From: Atherinomorus stipes
Lineage: Eukaryota > Chordata > Actinopteri > Atheriniformes > Atherinidae
Reading direction: 5' to 3'
Assembly: GCA_023101725.1 (NCBI GenBank)
Contig: JALJCO010000064.1
Span: forward strand, 62,001-126,000
Length of the DNA: 64,000 nt
In this document: piece by piece, positions 38,701-51,700 of the stretch
Layout: each line of letters opens with the position of its first letter
Position numbering within the stretch: position 1 is the stretch's first letter
Position numbers and translations under genes: made by a program
Notes under the pieces: model-generated
The model's input: only the letters and a program-made list of their open reading frames with translations
The model's database searches: none
What the model was told of the DNA's origin: nothing

Positions 38701-41700
38701 GTTGTCCGTCTGTCTGCATGCTAGAATTCATATCTGACATGTCATGACTGATGGGGACAAAACATAAAATAAATTCAATTACAGCAATTTCCAATTGTTT
38801 TTGTGGGGTTTTTTTTTATACAGCTAGGGTAAACAGGGTCAGGAGGGTCAGATTTTATTTTTATCTTTTATAATCAAATGGGTTATTTTGGAAAGGTTTT
38901 CTTGAATGAATGCTGCCTGTAAAGGTCAGCAAACCCAAACCATGTATAGCTCCTCAAATCAACCACATATCTTCTAATTTCACCTCCCCACAAGCAGCGC
39001 AGCAAGAACAGAGTCGGCCACAGAAATAACCAAACTGTCAGCAACTTATCACCGGTCATCTGGGTTGGTGGTTCAGTGTCAGTTCTCCAAAGTTGGACCA
39101 CCAATCTGACATTAACTATCATCCAAAAAGTCCAGTGACACCAGTACAAATAAACTTGGGATGTCAGCGAGGCTCTGCGGTGATTCATACACGCCATCAC
39201 CTGTGCCTGGTTACAGTAAGAATTACAGCCTTGTTTGGACTCGCTGACACTTCGGCATATGGCTCATTCATGTGCTTCATCTACTGCGAATGTTCGTGAC
39301 CCAGCAATGGCCCCAGAGGTACCACTGTGTGAAATGCTCACATTTCTCAGTGCTCGCTGCATTCCAACTCTCCAGTGAGAGCCATTTCACATCACAGACT
39401 TCCATCTTCAAAAGTTCTTGAAGAATTACCAGCTCTTTGTTTGCTTTAGCTCAGAAACCTATCTACCCTGTTATCTGTTCTAGTCGAATAAATCTAAACT
39501 ACATGGCGCTATCAGGCAACACATATTTCAGCTACAACAATGCTTATCTAAGGCTGATAAACTTTGAACAGCTAAGTGCCCTAATTACTGTCATCTGGGA
39601 TTTAAACCGCAAAGTTTAAATAAATTCTGAAAGGGACTTGAAGAGCCCTTTTATGCACAATCTGAGGCCTCACCATAGGTAGGCTTATAGTTTCATTCTT
39701 TGACATGCATGCATCTCACATGTGACAGTGATTCTAGATGTGGGCAGAGTGGGAAACGAACAAGAAAAGAACTTGCTCAGCCTGAACCGGACCATTTAAC
39801 CCTAGCTAAACTCCCTGTTTGAAGGCACTTGGCTCAAAACATTTGACAGCATACAGTAAACTGAGGACAGGAGAGCCTGAAAACGATACCAGCATCTTGC
39901 TATTACAGCAATCAGCAAATAGATGGGTGCCACTCCTCTATTGATGCATTACAAATGCTCATCAAGATGAGAGCCCATCCCAGTGGTGTATCCGTTTACC
40001 TAAATTGCTCCATGGTCTGTGAAATATCCTTCTCGTGTATTTTTTTGCTTTGTTTTTAAAAAGGTCCACACGTGTGAACTTATGCAGGTAAAATCTACTT
40101 TACAGACTTCAAAAAAGACTGCTTTTAAAAAATGTCAATGTTTACAGGCCATCACAGGTAATGTACTAAAAGCTGCAGTTAAGCATTTTTTGGAACCACC
40201 CACATCGTCTGACCTGCTTGTGAACTGGACAAGGTAAATAAAGGGTTTTGGTGCCTACTGAACAGACTCTGATAAGTCTGATAGTCTAAGCTTTTGGGAT
40301 TGAGCATCTGTTTTAAACACAGTTGGGTCTGAAGACAGAATTTCAAGAAGTGAGGTCAACATCAACCCACAGTTCCTAAAAAGTGTAGGCAAGTGTTTAA
40401 CAAGGTCTGCGATTGAGGGCGTGTGTCATGTCTGAGGAGAAATGGGATACCGCCTTAATATTGTTCGTTACACAAGTCATCATTTAGAGTTTGTGCAGGA
40501 AGAAGAATAAAAATCACATTTTCACTTGGCACATGCTCCGGATTTTTTTTTCTGACCACTTTTTTGAGAGTATAACCAAATATAAATAAATCTTGGTTAA
40601 AACTTAATTTGTCAAACAATGATGTACTGATGGACTTCTACATTGGAATAAAAAGAAAAAAAAAATTGGTTGAAATGAAAGTGAACCTTCAGTAAACAGC
40701 TGACACGAGTTACAAACATTTACTCCTGGGAAAGAGCCGTTTGATCCGACCAGATGTTTTTCATTTTGAAGGTTTATCAGCAAGAAGCAAAACATGAAAC
40801 AATGACCAAATAACCCCAAATTTAGCTTTTTATTCCTCTGCAGTTCCAAATTATCAACTCATTTGGGAAAGGCAAATTACAAAGCGCATGCAAAGGATGA
40901 TCAAGTAACACAAAATATAAATGTAGCACAACAATCCAGCTCATACACCTGCTCCTTACGGAGACATGTTTTGTAACTTAAATTACTATAAGAATTTATA
41001 AAGACATGTGTGAGCACAAGTTAAATCTATATGTCTGCATGAACAGATAAATTCAGATAATATTGATCAAATATTGTATGGGTACAATTCACATCTACAA
41101 GTCTACATTATCGAAATCACTTACAAGGTTAAATGAAAAACAAGCAGGCGACCACATGGCTGTACTTTTCCACATTATTTACAGCTTGTTTGCATTCTCT
41201 TTGTGATTGGTACACAGTTAATAAAATGCTTTTTGACAATAAAATCAGGTTGTATTTTTTTAGTGCTCCGTCAGGCATACCAATAATGAGGAATGAAGCT
41301 CTAAACTGGAAAACTTGCAGATTTAATATGTATTCAGAAATGTGATCAGCACATGTAGTTTTATCTGTATATGCAGATATGTAGAAGTGATTTCTGTATG
41401 AACTCATATTCACACTTTAGCAAACCAGCTCAATAGTCTTTCGATAAACAGTCCAAAGGATGTGTCCTGAGTCCAGTTTAGAATGTCTGTATGTCCTCCT
41501 AAACATACACTGTCACTGCAACATATAATTTTCAATTAAATAACTGGAGTGTAGGTGTGTTTTATTCATTATATTTTTATTATTATTATTATCATGCCCT
41601 AAAAAGACTCAATTCAAAAACTTACATAATTGACCTTTCACCAGCCCCCCTGAGAACCACCCCTGACCAATCATACATTAGCATTAATTATGGAGATGAA

Positions 41701-42665
41701 CCACTGGCAAACTTTCACAAAATACAGAAGCAGTGTATAGACAGAATTTTCAAGTGTGATAACGGTGATTTAGTCAATGTGTAGTCAAAGTTTAGGTGAT
41801 GTATTTTTTTGCCCCCTCAAAACCAAAAGTGGAAAGATGTGGAATGTGGATTAAGGCAGTTGTCAAGTTACACATCCTCACACCACCAATAGTTTATTAC
41901 AGGGCCATCTAACTTTGTCCCACGAGGCCCTCAGTCCTGCAGCTTTTCTAGGTTTTCCTGCTCCAACACACCTGAATCAAATTAATGAGTCATGGAGTAC
42001 CTCACTAGCCAGCCTGACCAAGGCCATGTATGAGATACACAGCAAATCAGTCTGGTTTCCCTTTATTGGAAAGTGATTTCCACTTCTGTAAAAAAATCGA
42101 CCGGACCAATTGCAGGGTGGGAGGTGGGACTTTGCGATAGCCTATGTCTTTTTCAGCAACTCAGGTCTCTAACCATAAACAGTCAGAATGGCTGCCGCAG
42201 GAGAGCCACAATTTACCGATCCCCTTTCTGATGTCTAAAATGAGCTGCACGTGTACGTAAACCCCCAACCACTTGCTGCTCTGAGGGCTTTCCTCTTACA
42301 AAAAGATCTCTGTGTCACTTCCGTGTCTCTGACATCGGTTCCCTCCGGTTCAATTTGTTCCTGTTAGTCCCACCTCTCATCTTGCATTGGAAATCAGCCT
42401 CCGATGGGAGGACCCCAGACTGAATTGCCATATATCTGATACATTAGTCAGGCTAGCATGCCAGGCTAGGACTTCATAGGCTGTTGGATCCTTTTAATGG
42501 GAGTCAGGTGTGTTAGAGTAAAGAAACATTGAAAACCTGCACGAGTGCAGCCCTTGTGGGACTGAATTGAAAAGCCCCGGGTTTACTAGCTCCATTTGTC
42601 GAAGACTTAAACCAATAATATTATTATTAATAATAATTATTATTAATAATAATATTATAATATAT

Positions 42666-42705
<40 letters not shown>

Positions 42706-42706
42706 G

Positions 42707-42741
<35 letters not shown>

Positions 42742-45700
42742 TATTATTATTATTGCAGATTTTTATTTCGTGGATTATTTAATGGATTAGATTTATATCA
42801 TGGTTTTTCTTGCATGGCACTCAAAGCGCTCAAAGTAGGTCCAGTATTCTTTCACTCCTCATTCATACTTGGTGATGGTAAGCTACATATGTAGCCACAG
42901 CGGCCCTGGGACAGACTGATGGAAGTGTGGCAGACATTTCACTCCTACGGCCCCTCCGACCACCACCGGAACATTCACACATATTCATACACCGGCGAGG
43001 CCCTCATGGAGGCAAGGAGGGTTAAGTATCTTGCCCAAGGACACAATGACATACTGCTGGGGGATCGGGACTCGAACTGCTGATCCTTCGATCATTGGTA
43101 AACCTGCTCTACCACCTGAGCCACAATACAGTTAATAACTTAAACAGTCCTTTTTATGTTTACTTCATGATGTTTTTTAATTGTCAATTAAAAAACATCC
43201 TGAAGTAAAAAGGACTATTTCTGTTTGTACAAGGTTTTGACTATACTTGAAAATTTTATTTTGTAAGACCTCTGTTTAATACATCAGTAATACAAACTAG
43301 TTAAATGAAATATTACACAATAGTATGGATATGATGAATTTGACTATGACTGTTTTTTTTTTCTCTATTTTTGTGAACAACACAAAGTAGACTGATGGCA
43401 AAGACCTCAACCAGAGAGGCACCTAAAAAAATCTCAGTCATGTTTTTCCATGAAAATGCACCAAATTGCAGCATGTTTGACATGTTTTTCCCCACCCAGC
43501 TGTAAAGATCATCTCATTATTCTCAGTGTGTTCAGCTTTGTAGTAAACAGAGAACCTTCATTGTGAACTACTCATGTTCTATTTTCACATCAGGGATCAT
43601 GGTTACGTTTAACCTTTACAAACCAAAACTGGAATAAACACTCCAAATAGAGATGCTCTGACAGATCTCCTACTGGAAACAAGTGTCTGCACGCCTCTGC
43701 GGAGACTTTTGCTTATAAAGCTTTTACTGTTAACTACCAGCCTGATGGGTCAATTACAGGCCATAGTAAAATCTGACTGAGGCCTGAGTCATACAGCATC
43801 CAAAGAGACCACTCTATCTGACAGGGTGAAACAAGGCATAGACTATCACTGTTCTGTCTTCGCTGGACTCGCAGAGGGTCAGACAGATCACATGATTACA
43901 GACCATGTTTATCACAATGCTCTGTGAGAAAGTTCAGAAGCATGACCCAGAAATGAAGACCTCTGTATCGTCACAGAAAGGCCCAACAAATTACCCTAAA
44001 AAGATGACATGAATGATGGTAACTCACCGACTCACACTCCCTGAGTTTCTTCTGGGCGCTGTCAAAGTCAAAGTTCACATACAGGCACTCCACGAACTCA
44101 GTGATTGGATCTTTGTAGGTGTAAGACTCCTGGAAAAAATAAAATTTATCATTGATGAAAAGTCTATTTGCATCCCTCTAGACATGCAAACATTTAAATG
44201 TAAATGTAGCTGAATCAAATGTGACACCTTCATAAATTCTTCTCAAACACAAACAAAAAAAACCCCTAAAAATCTAAGTTGTGGCCAAACTACTGACGCT
44301 GATTATGTAGGAAAAGTGACCGCCGATAGAGCACAATACCCCAGTAAACATTTTAGTGGGGCTTGAGTGAAAAACATTTTCTACGCTCCAAACAGCTTTA
44401 TATCATACTTAAAGAATGACTCCTACCTGACCTGAGGCCACAGAGAAGAGAGCACTGAGCACATCTTTTAGTAATTACAAACGACCAACCAAAACAGTGC
44501 TTAGATCTCTGAAGCACCTACTGTCACTGGTGGAGAAGACCTGGCTGTGTAACAGTCAGCCAGTTCAGTGCCATTCATCAGAAGAAAAGGTTATAAAGCT
44601 TCTCCAGCTGGGGCTAAACTGTAATATACACCCACTACACCCACAGAGCTTAAAAGGAAGTGTTGCTACTTACTCATCCTTCAAAGCCTCATAAATGTGC
44701 ACACTTTATAAACATGTCTGCTTGGAAAATAAACTTCTTTTCTCTTTACCTGCTGTATGACTTTCACCAAATCCTTCAGAACCTGCCGACGCTTACGGAC
44801 ATCCTTGTTTGTAATGACTGCTGTGGTTAGGTAACGCAAGATGTGGGGGCACATAGTCTGGATAGCATTGAGGTATCTGGAATCAGGGAGGGTAAAAGTA
44901 ATCACTTATTACACCAATGTAAGCAAAGACATGATCTTTACAAAGACACACAATATAACATTCTGGCTGCCCATCAGGCCCCTGGCATTTCGATTAGAGA
45001 AAAAGGCTTTGCAGCTAAACAGATGAATGTCCCAACAGGACCTTCATTTCCACACACAGGTTCCAGCTCTAAGCCGTCTCTTTCATTAGAGCTCTGTGAG
45101 AGGGGGGAGGAAGAGGAAACCCTGGCAAGATATAGATCAGTGAGCAAGGACCTGCCCAGTAGCTGAAACTCAATCCATGAGGGACTGATGCTCCAACCAC
45201 AGGTCAACTTGCAAAGGGCTGAATACAAGAGACAAAATGCTGTTACAGCCTGATTCTAATCCCACACCGACTCTGGAGACGGTGTCCTGGAAAAAAAAAA
45301 AAACCAAAAAACATGCAAGCTCACTTTCCTCGTCAAGATAGTGATTAATTGACATTACCTGCATCAACAAAGAAGGTCTCTACACATTTATGTTTTAACT
45401 TAATCCCTTGACAACCACATCAAATCTGAAAAGAGGAAGTGGACTGGGCCCCTTCAGATATCCAGCAACTATGACCAGAGAAACATGTGGTGCTTGGAGA
45501 AACCGTGCTGACAACAGTTCAATTAACTGAACCAATTAAAGGGACAGGGGTCTTGTGGCAGCTGTGATGTTGGGTCTAAAACCAGCAGTGGGCCACTTGG
45601 CAAAGCCTGTCGCTGGACTGCTTTTAGGATAACTCCCTCCCTCTCTTTGTAGTTGTTCAACTTCTGTGGGAGACCGCAACGCTTCATGCTGTGTTCCTGA

Positions 45701-48700
45701 TTAACTTACACCTACTCACTCTCCTGGGGGCTCCTATAACAAACAATCTCACAAGAATCCCTGTATCCTTTATTCCTTGGGGCGTTCACCCAAGTCCACT
45801 TTCGTAACCAGGAATTTGGAGGAAAGATGCAACTGTGAACTACAGTGATTGGGAGCTAGGGCTGCACGATTCTGGTAAAAATGTGAATCGTGATTTTTTG
45901 CTTAAAATTAAGATCACGATTCTCTGAAACGATTTTTTTCCCCAAAAGTATTTATTGCACAAATAAACTTTAACAAAACAAACAAAACAACCTATTCAAA
46001 AGGTAATTCAAAATAAAGCATGTGTTTGCACAAGAGCTTTGTTGGAGCATTTCTTTGGCAGATGCATAGTTGTAGTTCTTTAACATTGGTTAGGGGTGGG
46101 GAGGCAACGGCAGTGTTGCATTTGAGGGCGCTTGAAAAAATCTGGGAAGAATGGAAACTTATTTGTGATAAGCTCATGATTAAAAATGTTTCAGAATTGT
46201 TCTGGGTAGAATTGAGATTGCATGTATGTGTGAATTGAGATCACGATCTTTTAACGATTAATTGTGCAGCCCTATTGGGAGCTACTTGTAAATGGAACAA
46301 CCTCATCTGTAAAATAACTTAATGAGTGTGTTAAGCAGCAAAAACTTTTGGCGTACGCCATTGCAGCAGTATGTACCCAAGCTTCACCTGGGATATACCA
46401 CATAACTGAACGCCATTTCTTCTGCAGCCTGCGCAGTCTGTCAATAGCACATAAACAAGACTTTGGAAGAACATCTGCTGACTGCAGGGGTAAAGGAGGT
46501 CAAATGTGGAGCTGAAGGCCAGCCACTGGTCACCTACTTCAGCCAAAGGAAGTACTGGTCAAGAGATGGGAAACAAGAGCCAAGCCAAGCCACAGTGGGG
46601 AAAACATGAGGTTTCTACACTGTGAAAATGCAAAGCACACAAAACTACCTCAGTTTGTCCAAACAGATGGTTGGGTGAGCTTTTCATGAGTAATTATTGG
46701 GCAGGCCTCCTTAATCATCCACAATAAAATTAAAAACTGAGTAAAATTCAGGGAACCAGACATTTGAGTGTGCTGTGTTGTGGTCGCCTGTCATACTGTC
46801 TGTGGAGCCCAATCATCTGTACAATTATACAGGCCTGCAATCAGAACAGGGGGAGGGAGCTAAGACATCAAAATAGGTGGTGTGCAAATTTTAACACAGT
46901 GTATAAAGTTTCCGATCTGCGATACACATGGCCCGCTTCTCGACTTGGAGAGTAAACAGACCACACGAAAAACACACACTTCTGAAACCACTTTAAAAAT
47001 ACCAGAAGGGTTCACGAAGAAGCCCACCACCCAAAAGTGTCTTATTAAAGTAAATGGTTTATTCTAAATCAACTTCATGCCATAAAAAACGAAAGTATTA
47101 TTTTGATACAGAACAATTTTATATATGCAAACCACACCTATATAAATTCAAAAACATTCAGCAACAACTATTGTCAAAATGCACAAACCAAAGCTGCTAT
47201 ACATTATGCAAAAGAATATAACATGACAACAAAATCACTTCATGCCACTTTAACTGTGCTTTAAATGGCCATCAGGACCAAAGCTTTCATTCCTCAGTGG
47301 AAATAAATCTTATCTTTAACAGTACTTCCTGGTGCTCTCGCAAAAAAAATTTATTTCCTGGTGTAAAGTTTTAAAAAAGTGGGGGGGAAAAAAAAGGAAA
47401 AATAGATGTACTTACTGTGGTTGGTAAAGAAACAGCTCAATAATATTGTCTCTGCCTTTGGGGTGGTTGAAGAAGACAAAAAGAGACCAGTGAATGAGCC
47501 ATGTCCTTTGCTGGAGAGACTGGAGAGGGGAGCTGACAGACTGGACAGGACCATGTTAGAAATCCAGTCAAACAGGGGTAGGAGAGAGAAAGGAGGCAAA
47601 AATACATGTAAAACAGTGTAATTCTTCAGTAAGGTACAAGAAGAAAGAAATCTTGAGTGCCTGCCCTCTAAATGGCAATCAAATACCAACAACTCCTTCA
47701 TACTCAGATCCAAGTTCTTAAGTAGTCAGATGAGTGCATGTGGTAAGAAATAAAATGCCACAGCAGAGCTGTGCTGCAAGTGAAATGTCAATATGGGAGT
47801 CTATGTAAGGGAATCTAAATGCAGTATCAAATTCTGAGAAGTGGGGCATTTACGTTGTTATCAATAGTCTCTCTCAGGCGGGTGAGGTCTTCCATGGCTG
47901 CCTCCCAGTTCTGCATCAGGATCTCAGAGGCCAGCTTGCCCCACAGTGAGTTCAGGGCATTCCTGTCTGTAGACGGGACCTTGGGAACACATGACATGAA
48001 ACGCTCGTTAAAATCTGATGATGCTATCAGACAAGACATGTTAATCCGTGTTATTTGGCACTAAGAGTAACATCCCCATCCTGATACAATCTCAGGGTTT
48101 GTTGCCATCAGCAGCACTGCTGAATGCTGTTTTCTCGTTTCTACAATATAAATGGGTTCAGCTACACCACGCTGCGTGAATACAGCGACAGGCAGGAGAA
48201 ATGGATCAAATTGCTTATGTTTTTTATTTAAAAAAAAAATCATAACAATTTTGCAGCAATTTAGGGTGAATTATATTAAAATAATGAACATTAAAAAGGA
48301 GGTGCCAGCACTATTCTCTTAACAAATAAAATATTTTGGTTGCATTGGATAATACTCAAAGATTCAATTCACTTTAGGGTTTGCATCACACATCACATGG
48401 GACTAAACATTTTTCATTTTTGTTCACTGTATGACTGTTTTACTTTAGTCTATTCTATGAGTGAACTAATGTTTATTAATCTTAATCATCCTTGCATGTA
48501 TGTTGTGTCTTTTTATGATTTTAACATGTTTCTTCTTGCTCTGATCTGTCATGGGACTACAGATGAAAATTACCCTGAAAGGCTCAATCTGGCATATTTA
48601 CACAGTGAACCTCATGTTAATTAAAATGCACTGTCCCATTTCAAATAAAAATTAATTTAAATAATAACAGAGCATTGTCTCGCTTGCAATAAAGAGCAAT

Positions 48701-51700
48701 TTAGATTCTGTTATTTTAAAGCTTGAGAAGATAAAACAATATGCACTGAGAGGATGTAAAGTTAATTTTCATTACAAATGGCAAGCTTATATATCCTATT
48801 TTATAGGATTACGGGTATTGCCCTGTTTAATGTGTCCCTATTGTTCTTGATATAAGAGATACAGATAACCAGTTCTGTGTAATGAGCCGAACTGTGGGGT
48901 TGTGTACTTGTTTTTTGCACCGATATGTGCGACCAATTAGATAAATCTGATGCAGGCGTACATTTATTTTTACAGCCAAAAAAATAACAGTGTACATGTT
49001 TTGTAATACTTGCCAATTTATATTCCTTTCAATTACAACAAAAACATCTAATTTACTGTCATGAAAATTTGAAATTTTTCTTTTTTTAGTTTTCATCGAT
49101 TAGCTGCATTTAAAAGGTTGCATTAAATCAACAAGTGTTTTAACTAAAGAATGTGAGTGAAAAAGTTAATTCAATTGACTAAATAATTTATTTAACCCTG
49201 CACATTTCCTAAAACTCAAAAAGCTGCCTTCTAAATACCAACTGAATAAAACTGATGGATTAAATTTCTGTCTGTAACCTAAAATTAACCTTCAAAATTC
49301 CAATGCAACATAAGTTAAAGTGTCAGCAAAGTGCATTTGGTGACATTTGCTTTGACAACATTTTTGCAAACTTCACCCTGCTTCAGACGGAGAATGATAA
49401 TTGCAACAATTTCCAACCATTACCTTCAGTAAATCTGAACAACTCTGTCATTATCGCTGGATAATTAGGCTGAAATATGAACTGATGCTAACAAGACATC
49501 TTTGAAGGGATAATTACTCTCCAACATGGTGCAGGCTACTGTTTCTGATTTCCAGAACAGCCTAAAACAAACAGAGGAATCAGGTAATGAAATGCAGGTT
49601 GAGAACGCCTTTAAATCTCAGCCATGCAATCACTGTAGTGGACATTGACAACACCCAAAGGCTCATGGGAAACTGCGCTACAGGAGTTCATGATAACACT
49701 GAACACCAGACACAGTGACATGAGTCAAAAAGGAAGTTAGGGTGGGTGTCTGCTGAGCGTCCAGAGAAACCTAAACGCTGACCACACACCCCTACGCACC
49801 ATCAGGCAGCTGTCGTAGTAGACTGTGAGACACGACAGATGTACAAGTAGTGGAAACACTACAAAAACTTCCAGCAGGTTTTCACATGGGCCATGCAAAT
49901 TGATCAAGTTATTCAGATATAAACATATTTCTAAAACATTTGAATAAACTGCCAATATAAAGGATTATGACAGGTACGAAGAAAATATTAGAAACATCTA
50001 AAAGAGATATTCCCAAATAAGACAGTTTGATGGTAGCTCCCTCAATCCAGTCAGAGCATAACTGAGATCTTTAATGAATGATGTTGTGCAGAAGTCAGAA
50101 GAAAGCTCAGAATTGTAACCGAGAGAGAAGAAACTGGCTACGCTGCTGGTGTAAAGGTCAGCGCTTCGTCTGTGTTTTGTTTTGTTTCCTTTTTTCCCCC
50201 TCTCGCTTGGAAGTCCCTGCCTGCTACATTTGGCTGACCTCCAGGTCATTATGGCAGCTTTCTACACACAGAGTCTGGCTTTCACTAGTGGCCACGCTAG
50301 AAAAGTTTCAATACCTGGGTTTTTCCAGCAGTTACCTTAAGTTTCCACTGGTTTGTGAAATGGGCACATTTTCGCTGGCTGACCAGCAACAATAAATTTA
50401 CTGTGCTGGGGATCCGTCGGGATACTCAATCTTTATTCTTAACATTCAATCCCTGCATTAAGTGATGATATGAATAAGTTGCTCTTTTCGGGCGAGGCCA
50501 CACTGTAACAAGACCTGAGGCATGGATTTTGCAAGGCTGGCTTCCTTCGTTTAATTGACTGGGTTTCCCACGTTAAATGACTTTATGGAGCCTCACCTCT
50601 CCCATACGGGGAGGGGAGACAGACAAGGGGCTTGTGAGGATGGGAGGTCCACAAAAACACTGAACAGAAAGGAGGGGGAAAGCAGTACACAGACTCCAGC
50701 TAATGAAATCCATTTCTACCTCCCCCCCTTTTCTAAAAAGCCTCCTGCATTGTCAAGAGTAAGCAACAAATATCTAGTTACAGAGTCTGATCTGGCTTGA
50801 ACTCAACATGAAGGGTCTAAAAATCTGAGGGGTAACAAAAAATGTAAAGTCGATGTCAGACTTTGAACAACTTTCCTCAATTAGAGCTAGTTTGGTTGCA
50901 AAGCCATAAATGATGGTTGTTGGACCAACGAGATATGTACTGCAAGGTCATAAAGACTTTTCTTGGATGCCTTTATCCTCCCTTGCACAGATTACTTGTC
51001 ACCATGGATGTATGTCTTCTACTCAGATGCTTTGGGTTAAGAGGGCTGTTTGTAGGGAAAAAGCCTCATCACTGTTCATACCCACTGCCAAGTTTTTCAG
51101 GAGGACACACTTTAGAAATGTGCATGAGTAAATGACAAAAAAAAAATAAATAAATAAAAAAGAGGACAACACAGTGCAGTATCAAACGCATATTACAATA
51201 AAAGTAAAAGATGGTCTGAAAGTTCCCTCCCTCCCTTGAATAGAAAAAATGTTGATCTTATTGTCGCCCATTCTCTCAGTGCTGGCTTTGGCAAGACTGT
51301 TCGATGCACCACAAAGCTAAATGCTGAGCCAAAGTCAAACCAAAGTTAGCGGACAAGTGAATGACACTTGGAAACCACCGACTATGCGGGCTGGTTCCAC
51401 TGATCATTAAAAGGACCTTCAGCTGAGTTGAACTTACTAATGCTTGATGTGAGATAACATTGAAGGGGTCACAACAGAGCTACATTTTTGCTGGAATAGA
51501 GATTTCCTGCAATAATGAAAGTACCAAACCTACATGTAGAAGACCAAGAAGCTACTTAAAGAGTAGAAAATAGACTACAAGTCAGCATTTATACAAATCC
51601 CAAATGACCAGGCAGCTCGTTTAAGCATATTGACCTTAACAAGCTTTATAGCCTGCTTTGTCAGTGGTTCTCCGACAAAACTGGGATACAGAGCCTCTAA

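Noticed and set aside
43068..43127. Apparent tRNA gene (A and B boxes)
   Set aside because: The boxes belong to the head of a SINE: the sequence cannot form a full cloverleaf and continues into a SINE body and tail.
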